Shown here in pieces: positions 12,956-24,392 of a stretch of 64,000 nt of DNA; position 1 is the first letter of the stretch; each line of letters begins with the position of its first letter. Both the position numbers and the translations under genes were made by a program. Source of the DNA: Ciborinia camelliae (lineage: Eukaryota > Ascomycota > Leotiomycetes > Helotiales > Sclerotiniaceae); assembly GCA_025890175.1 (NCBI GenBank), contig JANPYM010000001.1, positions 4,306,107 to 4,370,106 of the forward strand, written 5' to 3'. The notes below the pieces were generated by a model. It had not been told where the DNA came from, did not search any database, and was given only the letters and a program-made list of their open reading frames with translations.

Positions 12956-14583
12956 ATGGATTCATTCCATAATCGAACAACTTCAATTGATCGTGCTTCT
13001 GTTGAATCCATTCTAACACGGACCGATCAACCTACCGATGTACCAAGTCCCCATATTGGTGCCTCACCCAATAGAGTAAACTTCTCTGCAAACCAACCAT
13101 CTCGGCCCATTGTACGACCAGATCGTGCACTCTCCTATACCTCACGAAGACCAAATCGACTTTCGCTAACTTTTCCTGTTGCTCCAAGCAACGGTCTCGA
13201 ATCCACCAAAGCTACTCCAACATCATCAAATGCTCCATCAGTTCCTGGCACTCCCGCGGACCCAAATGTTATCGTATCACCCAATGATCCAAATGGCTTT
13301 CTTGTTGCCTTGGCCAGTCAAGAGAGAAGAGTTCTCGAACTTAAGGAGGAACTCGAAAAGGCCGAGGGCGAACTGAAGCAGTTGAAAAAACAATGGGCAC
13401 TTCATGAAGCGACAAAGAAAAGAGCAGAAATTCGCCACGTCGAGAAGCTTCAACCTGTGCAGACTGAGCGCGGGCCTGTCGATGAAACTATATTAAAGAC
13501 TCCAAAACAAAGCATAGAAATGGACCGAAAGAAAGCTTTTCTAGCCAACCTTACTCACTTGCCGAAAGATCAGAATAACCCACGAAGGAAAGTCATCACA
13601 GGTGGTCATACTCGTGCCCTTTCGCTCTTATCTCCCGAGAGAATGACGCAAAATCCTACTCGTATTAACGAATCGAACGGCACAACTTCAACCGGTGAAC
13701 TCTCAAGAAGCACAACTATGCCAGATACAAGTATTGGTATCTCAAAGGTCAACACAAACCGAGCGACCCGACATTCATACCAAGGAGGGTTGGGAGTAAC
13801 ACATGGAGTGAAGCAGATAACAGAAGATGTCAAGGCTGGACTGTGGACTTTTCTTGAGGACCTTCGTCAAGCTACAGTAGGTGATGAAGCCGTTAATGGA
13901 ACACCAAATAAACGATCGAGCCTAGAAGCAACACAGCGCGGACTTCACAAGCGAGTCAGTAAGGGTAGCTTGGGGGGACGACGAGGAAAATCACCAAGGC
14001 GGGATCCATCATCACAAAGAACATGGGATTCTCTGACCGGTGATAATTCTGTTCTCCTAGATCTTGGAGGCGCACTATGGCAAGGCCCTGAAACTCTTGC
14101 GGCACCCATCAAACCAACGAATGTTCAAAAGAAACCCGCAAGACCAATCTCATTCCCCACTCCTACGGTTGATGATGACGATTGGTCACATTGGGATTCT
14201 TCAACTCCCATGAGATGGAGCGGGAGCTCCACATTATCCGCTCCAGTGACTCCGGAAAATATGAGCGGTGAAGATGAAGTAAAGTGAGAATTTCGTTTTG
14301 TCCTCGCCCAAGATATAATTCACTAACAATATGATCCTATAGCATTCTGGACCCAAACCACCCATCCGACTCGCCCTCAAAAAGGGATGAGATACCATGG
14401 CCGGCTCTGGATCAATTGACACCGGGCAATCTTAAGAAAACGGTATCGTCAATGATGAAAGAGTGGGAGAAAAGTTTCACGCCACCTTCTGAAGAAGCGC
14501 GGTCTGAAGATCTTCTAACCGGTTCTCCTCGTGTTAATGGGAGTCGAGAACGAGAGCGTGGCACTCCTGCGACTAAGGCTTAA
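12956..14583 (+). CDS. DUF4048-like coiled-coil fungal protein
   Basis: Two exons, 12956-14283 and 14343-14583, encode 522 residues. The 59-bp intron starts GTGAG, carries a CACTAAC branch-like string and ends TATAG. The open frame extends upstream to a TTG at 12860, but the first ATG in frame is at 12956. The protein is Ser/Thr/Pro-rich and probably disordered, with one coiled coil around residues 120-160 (heptad-like E/K/L run), then a basic segment RALSLLSPERM at about 220-230 and short conserved-looking blocks (KAGLWTFLEDLRQATVGDEAV). The HTRALSLLSPE string resembles the fungal family DUF4048; this is recalled, not searched. Function is unknown. Repeated Ser-Pro/Thr-Pro sites suggest a phosphoprotein, which is inference. 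Confidence 0.85.
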
Positions 14584-15200
14584 GGCTTAAGGCTTAAAAT
14601 TCTAGTGCGTAGAATAGCTGGCTGGTTGGTATCTTATGATGATGTTCTCTCCATGCAATCAATGCATGGAATAAAATGGAAATGGAAGAAGAATGAGATG
14701 GATGGAATGAGCTGGTTATCTCTCAGATAAATTGTTGCTTGTTTACCTAGGTTCTTAAGACAGACCAGACCAGACGTCTTTTGATTGATGATAGATGATT
14801 TTGATGAAGGAATGAAAATATTTTTATTGTCTGTTCTGTTCTGATTTGATAAATTTTTATCTATTGCAATTTTTGATGTGATGTGATGATACAATACAGA
14901 TGTAATCTTACAAAATGTCGCCCGTTTTTTTAATGTGCCGAAAAATCCAAAATTCACCTATCCGCCACGCCTTTTCCCCCCTCGTTGTTGGGGTTTTCCC
15001 ATTCGGAAATCATCGTATCGTCTCGTCCCATATGTAGAGTACATACATAGTACATGGTTACGCCAAATATTCACAATCATACTTCGTTCCACATCATCTG
15101 AGATCGCTTCACTCGACCACCCGACACTTCCATTCCCTCGACTCCATCCACACCACACGGCATGCATTCGTACAACCTCGCTTCAATCACCTAATCTAAT
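14584..15200. other. Convergent intergenic region
   Basis: Lies between two genes that converge. A 'aaggctt' duplication around 14572-14596 straddles the stop codon of the left gene. No gene, RNA or repeat of note is seen; the antisense frames here are short and lack protein-like character. Confidence 0.5.
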
Positions 15201-16518
15201 CTAAGCATCATCAAAAACAACCACCACATTCCGCTCTCCAAGCACAGCCTCCTCCTCCTCCTCCCCAACAATTACCTTCCCCTCTCCATCGCCATAGAGA
15301 AAAAACTGCACAAACACCCCCGCATCCAAGAACAAGGTGCCGGCGCTGCCGACCAACCAACTGGCATTGACGGCGATATAGCGCAGGTACTCGGAGCGGG
15401 CCTGGCCAGGGACGCACCGGGAGTGGCGGTGCTTGGAGGCGGTGGTGCAGGGGGCTTCGTAGGCGAAAATGGAGAGGACGTAGGTGAGATTGCCGATGCA
15501 GGCGAAGAGGAAAAAGAGCATCGAGATGCCCTGGGTGGATTTGCGGCGGTGGTTGAGCAGCAGTTGCGGGATGCGCGAGGAGAGGTAGAGCAGGGCGCAG
15601 AGGTAGCCGAAGGTTTGGCCGAGGGGGGAGAAGGGCGGGAGCGTGGGGGGGTGGGGGCGGGAATTGGGGTGCTGGGATTGGTGGGACCCCGGGGTTGACC
15701 GGTTGGAGATCCACCAGCCGAGGATCCCGGCAATGCAGACGAGGAGGATGCTGAAGAAATTGAAGAGGAAGGTTTGCATGGCGGAAGTGGGTTTTGCGTC
15801 TTTAGACGCGGGGGGATCGCTGGGGGAGGGCGGGTCCAGGAGTGGTACGACGGGGGAGAGATGTTGAGCGGAGATGCTGCTGTGGCGGCGTTCCATTCCG
15901 CTGAGGAGACCCGTGGTCTCATTGGGTGAGCTTGCTGCTACGGCGGTGTAGGTAGGTTTGGGTGACGCGGGAGGTGGCTTGACTTCGTCGCGCCAGGTGA
16001 AACCTTTGTAGTAGAAACATTGGCCCAGGAGGACGACATCCGCTATGGTATAGTAGACGGCGAGGATAATCTGGGGGTGTTAGTATATGGAATATTGTGG
16101 TGTTTGTGAAAGGAAAATTACCATGGTAGGAAGAACGCCCTGGAGCATGGCTCCCCAGATATTGAAAACATCACCAGCAAGCCATATAATAATGAATTGT
16201 AAGGATAGTCCATCAGCCTGGTCGAAATGTCACTGTCAGTCCGTTGCTCAATCATCCTTTAATTAACCACCAAGACTCCGAGTATCTTGCAAACAGAAAC
16301 CCAACCAAAACTCATATAAAAGTACTCACCGAACCTCGTCTCCAATTCTCAATAATCTGAGGACTAAACACCACTATCCAACAAGCAATTGATATCGAAC
16401 TATATCCCCATCAGCATTTTCCATTCTATCAAAAGTCCAAGCAAAACCCAAATACGCACCCACAGATTCCGGAAATCGCAGTAATATCCAAATTCAAATT
16501 TTGAGTTGGTGGAACCAT
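15201..16518 (-). CDS. PQ-loop vacuolar/lysosomal amino-acid transporter
   Basis: Four exons on the minus strand: 16518-16460, 16399-16330, 16217-16122 and 16070-15201, giving 364 residues. The first PQ-loop (VFSPQIIENWRRGSADGLS) falls in exons 2-3 and the second (YLSSRIPQLLLNHRRKSTQG) in the last exon, with about seven membrane segments between and around them. This is the architecture of the yeast Ypq1-3/Rtc2 and animal PQLC2/LAAT-1 family, which export cationic amino acids from the vacuole or lysosome. A Pro/Ser-rich cytosolic loop of ~80 residues separates the two halves, and the C-terminus carries an acidic run (EEEEEA). The last exon is strikingly GC-rich compared with exons 1-3 and with neighbouring genes. 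Which paralog it is cannot be decided. Confidence 0.92.
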
Positions 16519-17524
16519 CTTTACTATGGTATATAAATCCAATATTCCAATCGTCGATATTCCCACCCAAAAATAAAATATAAACAATGAAAGATCAATG
16601 AAAGATCAATGAAAGATAGATGAACCACCCTTCAAATTCCACCGTATTTTCCTTTCAAAAATTCTTTTTTTAACCCCGATCGATGTTTAATTCCCCTCCA
16701 AGCTGACGCAAGCGTGGCGCCGCCGTCTATCAAACTTTTTTAATATGTGGTCACACAAGGATCGTATAAAAGGATATCGAGCCAAAAACTTCTCGATATT
16801 ATGATTGACGCTGCCACGATTCGGAAATATTAGCAAAAAGAATGAAGAGATCCAATGTTAGTGAAGGTACCGGCATGGATTTTTGGAAGTGTACGTTGAA
16901 AGATACTTTCTTTTTGCCGCAAGGTTTTGAACCCCTCACATGACTAATGAAGTCATGTGACGCGATCTTATCACTTGGAGCTTTGATTGGACCTCGGGAG
17001 GAACTCGGGGTATGGAAAAGACGTCATATTTACGTAGTAGGTAGCTACCGACCGACTGTAAGCTTCAATCATTGATGGCTTTGATTCTTCACATTAACTT
17101 TTGAGTTTTGAGCGAGCCGGATGATATTATTACTGTATCCTGTCTCTCCTATATTTTTCAGGGGGGATTTTCCGAAGTACAAATCTCATACACAATCAAA
17201 GATTACTAATCCTCGGCTTGAAATACTAAGGTATTAATCGAGTTCTTCGAGTTCTTCTCACACACCACTCGAAGACGACTCCAGGGTTTTGGAACCAATG
17301 AGCTGGTCATCAATCAAATTTAAATGCGTTGGCTTAGAAATCCCGAGCTCGGGTTTTAGATAACTACCCCACTATTTACCTCTCTACATCTTTCATGGAT
17401 CTCTACTCCCCTCCCCTTGTTGATGACTACCCGTGCTTCTCCTCCAAGATATCTCCTTAGCTAAATAAGCACATCCATCCCTCATCACCACCTACTTCCC
17501 AAGGCTCAAAATCCAAACAATACA
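16519..17524. promoter_or_regulatory. Shared divergent upstream region
   Basis: About 1 kb between the divergently transcribed PQ-loop gene and the NADH pyrophosphatase gene, presumably holding both promoters. A triple 'aatgaaagatc' repeat lies at about 16587-16618. The palindromic stretch CACATGACTAATGAAGTCATGTG is near 16938-16960. No coding sequence is seen. Confidence 0.5.
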
Positions 17525-18835
17525 ATGCCCCAACCCGCACTGCCACCTCCAGCCCACCCAGATTTGGATTCAATGTTAAGCCGGAAATTCGGCCGCGAAG
17601 TAGCCAATTACTTCAGCGGATCGCCTCTAAACCGTGTTTCCTTCCTCCGTACAAACCATGAATTCATATCCCAAGCATTCGTCCACCCAACCACCAATTT
17701 TCTGCTCCTGAATAACCTCGCTCCTCTCACTACAGATCCCAGTCACCTAGCCTATGCATCACACTCGGATATATGCGGTTTAACCGGACCCAACCCATTT
17801 GAGAAAACAGAGGCGGATATGATTAAAGAATATAATTCTTCCATCACCTTACCTCTCGTGTTATTTTTAGGCTTGGATGAGAGGAATAAGGATGGCTTTC
17901 ATCATGGGGTTTATACGGGAGTTCCATATTTTGCCATTGATGTTACGCCCAAGGGGACGTATGAGAAGGAGGCCAGTGGCGTGGTGGCGGCCATGCAGGA
18001 AATGGGGTTGCATTTTCAGGAAGGCAGAATGCTGATGAGTTTGGATGCACAAGAAGCGGCGATTTTTGCCCAGGCGAGAGCCCTCTTGGATTGGAATGCT
18101 AGGAATCCTTTTTGTGGTGGGTGTGGACAGCCGACGCTCTCTGTAAGTTTACTTGAATATATAAAATCCCCTCTCTTAGAACACAATGCTAATATGAATC
18201 CCCAGGTAAATGCAGGCACTAAACGTGTTTGTCCACCAACAGACTTTGCAACCTTGTCCACCGCCCAAGCAGGGACCAATCCCGCCACCCCTAACCAGAG
18301 AGCCTCATGCGCAACCAGAAAAGGTGTCTCCAATCTCTCTTTCCCCCGTACCGACCCCACAGTCATCATGGCAGTAGTCAGCCACGATGGCAAACGGGTT
18401 CTCCTGGGGCGCCAAAAGCGCTGGCCACAACATTTCTACAGCGCGCTCGCCGGTTTCTGCGAACCCGCCGAATCGGTCGAAGAAGCCGTGCGCCGCGAAG
18501 TCTGGGAAGAATCCGGCGTGAAACTCGGTCGCGTCGTGATCCACAGTACACAGCCGTGGCCCTATCCCGCAAACTTGATGATTGGAGCGATTGCCCAGGC
18601 GCTGCCTGATGGCGAGAAGATCCACTTGGAACATGATCCCGAGTTGGAAGATGCAAAGTGGTTTGAGATGCAGGAGATTAGGGATGCGTTGGTTCATGGC
18701 ACGAGTACGTTGGATGAACCCACGGCTCCGGGGTATAAGGAGGGGGGCTTGAGATTGCCGTCTTTTACGGCGATTGCTACGCAGTTGATTAAGGCGGTCG
18801 CTGATGGGTTCTTGGGTGAGAGTCCTAAGATTTGA
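17525..18835 (+). CDS. NPY1: NADH pyrophosphatase (Nudix hydrolase)
   Basis: Hydrolyses NAD(H) to NMN(H) and AMP; family members are often peroxisomal. Two exons, 17525-18142 and 18206-18835, give 415 residues. The 63-bp intron (GTAAGT to CCCAG) is a multiple of three and has no stop, so the frame stays open through it. Seen: a CGGCG zinc-ribbon knuckle at about residue 197, the Nudix box at about 295-318 (GFCEPAES then REVWEESG), and the family-defining QPWPYP about 15 residues after it. N- and C-terminal domains match the NUDT12/NPY1 layout without ankyrin repeats. The C-terminus ends SPKI, not a canonical peroxisomal SKL signal. The expected second cysteine pair is spread over a longer loop, as in other filamentous fungi. 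Confidence 0.95.
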   Translation: MPQPALPPPAHPDLDSMLSRKFGREVANYFSGSPLNRVSFLRTNHEFISQAFVHPTTNFLLLNNLAPLTTDPSHLAYASHSDICGLTGPNPFEKTEADMIKEYNSSITLPLVLFLGLDERNKDGFHHGVYTGVPYFAIDVTPKGTYEKEASGVVAAMQEMGLHFQEGRMLMSLDAQEAAIFAQARALLDWNARNPFCGGCGQPTLSVSLLEYIKSPLLEHNANMNPQVNAGTKRVCPPTDFATLSTAQAGTNPATPNQRASCATRKGVSNLSFPRTDPTVIMAVVSHDGKRVLLGRQKRWPQHFYSALAGFCEPAESVEEAVRREVWEESGVKLGRVVIHSTQPWPYPANLMIGAIAQALPDGEKIHLEHDPELEDAKWFEMQEIRDALVHGTSTLDEPTAPGYKEGGLRLPSFTAIATQLIKAVADGFLGESPKI

Positions 18836-19143
18836 GCGGGGAAGGAGGGGGCTTTTTGTTGGAATATAGAAGTTATAGATGGGATAGATTGTAAAGAGAT
18901 ATATCAGAGAAGCACAACCCAATAATTGAGAAAATCATAGGCGAGCGATGGTAATATTTTGGTTACAGATAGTAATTAAGGCGATATAGTGTTAGCGATG
19001 TCTGAGGTATGTTTATGACAACACTCGAGAAACCTAATATGGCCGCACTAACATTTTGCGAAAAACACTCCCCTATAATCCCCCAAGCTTCACCGAGGAA
19101 GAATTCCCCAAAAGAATGCAAACAACCCTCCTAAAAATCCTAC
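18836..19143. other. Intergenic region
   Basis: Three-prime flank of NPY1. No gene or repeat is seen. Confidence 0.4.
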
Positions 19144-19890
19144 CTAATAAATCCGTGTCTTGTCCAAGCTGCTAACGCACTCCCCGCAGTTCCCGCATTT
19201 CTTCCCCCCCTTTCTAAGCTCTTGCATGTTTTTAATTCCCAACCTTGTCCCAACCAATCTACCAAGGCCCTCTCCATGAGCACTCTTCGACGTCCCTTGA
19301 TGCGCCTTGCCCAGACATCGAAGAAATTTTTTGGTTCTCCTATGGTTTCCCCGAGTCTTTCCCTTGATAATCAAATAATCGACATCCCGATCATTAACCA
19401 TGCATTCATTGCTTAAGAGGATCGACAAGATGATCCCGGAGCTCTTTATTGAATCCCCGAAAATCCGCTTCCACACTGTCTATTGTTCCGCACATTGGGT
19501 TCGGCAATTGTAAGTAATGAATGCACTTACGGAACTTTCGTGACCGCGGGGCTTAATAAGATATTTTCTGATCTCGGGGTCGCTGAGCATCATCCCATTC
19601 TGCTTCTCTCGGAATTCCTCCCATTCTTCGCTAGTCTTCAAAGTGTGGATAAGATATTCAGTGCGAAGTTTATATTCCCAATACGCAGCGTTCGATTCTA
19701 TTCCTACCCCCACAAGTGAATGATGCAAGTATTTTGTGCCTTCTGGCGTTTTCGAAAACCCATAACCGGGCACGGTAGTAACTTGTACAAATTCCAACAC
19801 GAAGTCGCAAAGAAGAAGGGCGCCATATAGACGCACAGAGCAGCTTCTGACGATGACACACCCAAGACGTATCTCCAGCCTTCACCAGTA
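19144..19890 (-). CDS. Possible unrecognised gene or gene relic
   Basis: On the minus strand an open frame of about 118 codons (19836-19480) has protein-like character (KLRTEYLIHTLKTSEEWEEF). It is followed by a plausible intron (GTAAGT at about 19530 to CAATAG) and a second open stretch to 19144 containing a CGNCGEC cysteine motif. No ATG begins the first segment, and an alternative frame of the second segment (FRGFNKELRDHLVDPLKQ) looks more coding but stops early. It could be a live gene with an exon I cannot find, or a decayed one. I do not recognise the family. Confidence 0.22.
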
Positions 19891-20069
19891 TGGTAAGATT
19901 TCTTTCTGAACCATAGCGACTTCGATTCCTCAATGATCAATTATCTTAAGCCGACGCACTACGAGATTATGTTTTCGTTTCCGGCCTTCAAAATATCACC
20001 GGGTCCCAGGCGCATGAAAAGCGTCAAGATCTCACATATTCCTTTCCTGCAATCGTCAATCTACCATAA

Positions 20070-20492
20070 CCAGGCGATCCTTTCAATTCGGCTTACCGTC
20101 GTTTTCCAGATCAATCACCCATACCAGGAGATCCTTTAAGAAAGTCGCTCAAAGCCCGTCTCCCATCTCAATTGACATACACGAAACGCGAGCAACTGCT
20201 TCAAACGGACGAGTACCTCAAAGGCGAGCCACCAGAACAAGTCTCCCCATTTGTAGACAAGCTGGCGCGATTCATAGTTGCATTTACAGGCGGACTTAGC
20301 CTCGTGATTCCCATGCTCACCATGAGAATTGGGGAGAATGTGACCCAGAGCCTAGTGACAACGAGTGTGGCCGTGGTGTTATTTGCAGGGACCACCCGTC
20401 TTGTTCTTCGCGCGAAGAACACGGAAACCGTTGCGGCGACAGCAACACATGCCGCTGTGCTTGTGTTTTCGGTTGGGACGCGTGGAGGATAG
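20070..20492 (+). pseudogene. DUF6594 C-terminal fragment
   Basis: The frame open from 20070 to the TAG at 20490-20492 encodes the end of a fungal DUF6594 membrane protein. It has a PGDP motif, then VDKLARFIVAFTGGLSLVIP as a first membrane helix, SLVTTSVAVVLFAG as a second, and a third hydrophobic run (ATHAAVLVFSVGT). The order and spacing match the C-terminal domain of this fungal family, known only by its domain number. No ATG and no recognisable N-terminal exons lie upstream on this strand; instead an antisense open frame occupies that DNA. A 5'-truncated relic is therefore the simplest reading. An intact gene with widely spaced or diverged 5' exons remains possible. Confidence 0.5.
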
Positions 20493-21456
20493 AAAGTGAC
20501 GGGACGGACTTTGAAAGTGGTGAAAATGAATCCGCTCTCCATTTGCTGCTCAACCACGTGACACATACCCCTTATCCGCTTTTCCGACCTCATCCGATCG
20601 GCTCGCCTCACTTTCGCGCAATAAATTCTCTTCCATTCCAGAAAACTCCGATCCTGTATAGGCGGGTATAATACTGCTCGGAAGTACCGGTGCTCATAAG
20701 AGTGGCATGAGGTCTGAATGGAAATGCTTAGTCTCCAGTCTCCATGGAGTCACATTCCAAGATCGTCTTGCGAGCTTTCCATGTCACTCTCAGCCATTGT
20801 CGAGTTATAGAACCCTCTACTAGTGAAGGTGGACTTCCTCAAAGCCTCCAGAAGCGTTGATATCCCCAATAAGAAAACCACTCTGTTCTTAGATTTTCGC
20901 AGGGCCATTGGGAAAATGCCAAGGAAGTGCATGGAGACGAGAGGAATCCCGAGGACTTTGGAGATGGAGGAAATTGGGAAGATTGGAGGGCCCACGGATA
21001 GATAGATATATGTTGAAAGAGCAGGCGGATATTGTGAAGGCGTTTAGGGGGGGAGGGGGATGTGAATGGGTGCAGGAGGATGTGGAGACGATGTGAGGAG
21101 TTGAGCGATGATGGAGATTTGGGGTTGATAATTTTGGGGGCTACGAAAAGGATTTGGTGCTTTTGTTATTGAAAAGTACTTTAGATGGGAATGTTTGTAT
21201 GCGCAAGCCCATCTTGAACAGCTGAAACCATATGTCACTTCAATGTTCAGGAATCGGAAATATATAGACAATGAAAGACCACCAGTAGTATTACATTTGT
21301 GATAGCATCATTATTGGTTTATTCATAAGATTTCATATATATTTTTACACAATGAATGAAATAAAGGCCTGTAAGCATCCCCTACCATAAACGCCTCCCA
21401 CCATACATCCGCATATCAATTTAGCCAATCATTTTGCGCCTATCAACAATATATTT
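20493..21456. other. Intergenic region between DUF6594 relic and SSL2
   Basis: Contains a 60-codon ATG frame at 20823-21005 and short frames on the other strand, none with recognisable features. It otherwise holds only the 3' flank of SSL2. Confidence 0.4.
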
Positions 21457-24046
21457 CTACTCTGCAAGTCTTTTCTTCGCCTGCTCTCTCGCCATTTTCT
21501 TGAAAAAGGCGTTACTCTCACCTTTGTTCTTCTTCAGATCCTTGTTTCTGCTCCTGTTTTGCTCAACATACGACATATTCTGACCACCAGACAGATCAGC
21601 AAGTTTACCCGCAGTTCTTCTTACGTCCGACTTCTTTTTGGGCCTAGGTTTTCCATCGTTTCGATGAAACAAGTCGTCATTAAAGTCTTCCTTGTACCGA
21701 TCGTCCTCCATATTGTGGATGTTCACGTTCTCTAAAAGTCCTCTTTGCTCTTCGAGTGATCGAAATGCAAGATCAGGAAGATCGTCAATGCCTTGGAGAT
21801 GAGTGATAGCCTTGAATGCATAACCCTGATCAACAAGGAATGCTTGACGTTTTGACGAGTAGTACATCTCTTTAGTATCTTTGGAGACTAGAGAATAGAA
21901 GAATGCATTGAAACCTTCATCGTTTCTGCGCTTCGCCCTGAGAATTCTGCCCAACCTTTGAGCTTCTTGTCGACGAGAACCAAAGTGAGAGGAGATTTGG
22001 ATAAGGCAAGTTGCTTCAGGTAAATCGAGAGAAGTGTCACCAATTTTTGAAAGGAAAAGTGTATTGATGTTGGGGTTGTGTTGGAAATTCTCAAGAATCC
22101 GAAGACGTTCGGACTGAACTGTACCACCAAAAATGAAAACTTTCTTTAATTGTTGAGCATAGACGTGTAAGGCGTATACATTGTCAGAAAATACAATGAT
22201 CTTGTCGCCACGCTTCTCATGATAGTCTATCAGAAATTGACACGCCTGGAACTTCCGAGGATTCATTGTAGATATCAGGCCCTGCTTTCGCTTGGATGCT
22301 TTCAAATACTCTGAGTGAAATTCAGTGGTCATCGGGCACCAAACTTCTGCACATTGAACCCTCGCAATATGACCTTGCGCAGCCAGTTCCATCCAGTTGG
22401 CTTCGTATAATTTTGGACCGATCAAAAAGTTTAAATCTTCAATCTTATCATCCTCACGAAGTAGTGTAGCTGTCAAACCTAATTTCGAATGGGTTTTGAT
22501 TGACGATGTGACTTTTCTGAAGATGTTGGCGGGGACAACATGCACCTCATCTAGAAGCATCAATCCCCATTCTCTACTTGTCAAGAAATCCATCATCTTT
22601 TGAGCATCGAAAGCTCTTGCACGTGTCTGTGTGACCATAGAATATGTCGTTACAATAATACCGGTACTTCTCGTGAACTTTTCTTTGTGGTCCGAAGTAA
22701 ATATTGCAATATCGGCTGGATTGATATTTGACCACTTCAAAAATTCCTGTCGCCATTGAACAACGGACATAGAACTTGTGCAGAGGACGATGACACCCTT
22801 TTTAATTGTGCAAGCCGCGGTGATACCAACCAAGGTTTTTCCAGCACCACAAGGCAACACAATAATACCACTCTTAGCGCGACCATTACCAAACATCTTA
22901 CTCAAGCTTTTTTCCTGGTAATGTCGAATTTGGGCACTAGGCCTCAAATCAATCTCGAGATTGGGATTGACTTCATCGTTACGGAAATCATACTCTTCGA
23001 GTACAGGATATCCAAGCTCCAGACATCGTTTTTGCACCGCTTCTACGCCATCATCGGCAATCTCAAAAGTATGCACCGCCTCTTCTTCATCCTCATCATC
23101 ATCCTCTTCGTTAAGTTTTGCATAAATATCTTCCTGTGTAGGAGCTTGTCCTTCTTGTTGTCTATCTGTTGCACCCTGGCCTCTGTCAGCAGCTTGCTGA
23201 ACCCCAGCTGCATTTTTCGTTCCTGGAATAACCAAACCACCCATAGAAGGGGCTATAGTTGTAGTAATTTCGGTCGTCCCTTGAACCCTGAGCGGGCCTA
23301 TCACTGGATCCTTTAGAAGACGTTGGAGCATTTCGGGATCTGAACTTTCCACGAAATGTTTTGTATTTTTAAGGACCAACTTGACTTTGCCATAACTTTG
23401 GGTACAATTGTTGATAAAATCTCTAACATTATCAGGTATGGGCATCTTTGAAAGCCGATCAAGAACATTGATGATATCCTTTGGGTCCAAACCAACTGAT
23501 ACAGCGGCATACAGGCTATGAGGTGTCAAAGCATATTCGTGCAAGAAGCTAGGACGAGACTTGGGCTCTGCTATCGTAGTCAGGAAATCTTGAGCATGCG
23601 CTGCCAGTGGAGAGAAACTTTCCAGGATAATACGCGCCTTCTGGGGATCTATCCATAATGGTCGATTTGCGTGATCGGGCTTCAATGATAAGTATGAAAA
23701 GTCGTTGTTTCCAAAATGGTGACTGGCAGAATCTCTAATCAATTTGGAATTCTTTGTAGCCTGGTAGCTTTCCGCCGAGAATTTGCCTATTGCTTCTCTG
23801 ATATTTGTTATCTCTTCCTCCGTAGGTTCTAGACCTTGAAGATCAAGATCATCTACAGTCCCGTCTTGATAATCATCATCGCTGTCAATATTACTGCGAG
23901 GGGTCGCAGGCCCTGGTGTAGAGGCGGCAGAGTCTTTGTTCGATTTGGTAGAACCTCGCACACCTGAACGCTGTTAGTTATCATAAATTCATAGTAAAGC
24001 AAATGTAAAGCCTCATACTTGATGTGGCTTTCCTCTTTGGAGGCAT
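21457..24046 (-). CDS. SSL2: TFIIH subunit XPB/Ssl2, 3'-5' DNA helicase
   Basis: Translocase/ATPase of TFIIH, required for promoter opening by RNA polymerase II and for nucleotide-excision repair; nuclear. Two exons, 24046-24019 and 23963-21457, joined across a 55-bp intron, encode 844 residues, close to yeast Ssl2 (843). The first exon supplies only MPPKRKATS plus one base. Without it the frame would start at a GTG. Seen: N-terminal damage-recognition-like region, an acidic stretch at about 293-305, Walker A GAGKT at about 380, DEVH at about 480, the [11 protein letters not shown] segment (motif III with the XPB RED triad), and motif [12 protein letters not shown]. The lysine-rich C-terminus is typical. 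Head-to-head with the CHY finger gene across 346 bp. Confidence 0.97.
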
Positions 24047-24392
24047 CTCGAAGTTCTTTCAAAAAATTATATCGTGTGGGTTGATACTGATTAATTGGAA
24101 CAAAAGAGATGGAGGTTCAAGTGTCCCTTTACGATGATGTAGTTGGTAATGTACTAGTGATTATAGCGCAAGGCTGAGTTGCTGAGTAATCAGGATCTCA
24201 CGCTAAATAAATTATCTGGTTCAGCCTGCCAATCAATCATTGCCTATATCCTTTTCCCTGGAAGGCATGTGAATTGAAAGTCATAACCGGTACTGACCTG
24301 ATATTAATAAAAATCCTCTACCAAAACGAACTCCGAAGAAACAAAATCAAACAATAAGTCTCAAATCAATACACAAACTCACATTCCGCATA
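24047..24392. promoter_or_regulatory. Bidirectional promoter, SSL2 / CHY finger
   Basis: 346 bp separate the two start codons, which face away from each other, so both promoters must lie here. No TATA box stands out. Confidence 0.6.

Noticed and set aside
15211..15922. Overlapping long frames of 167 and 216 codons on the minus strand and 91 on the plus strand
   Set aside because: Shadows created by high GC in the last exon of the PQ-loop gene; Pro/Ser/Ala/Arg-only composition.
22756..23316. 186-codon plus-strand frame
   Set aside because: Lies entirely antisense to SSL2 with no recognisable features.
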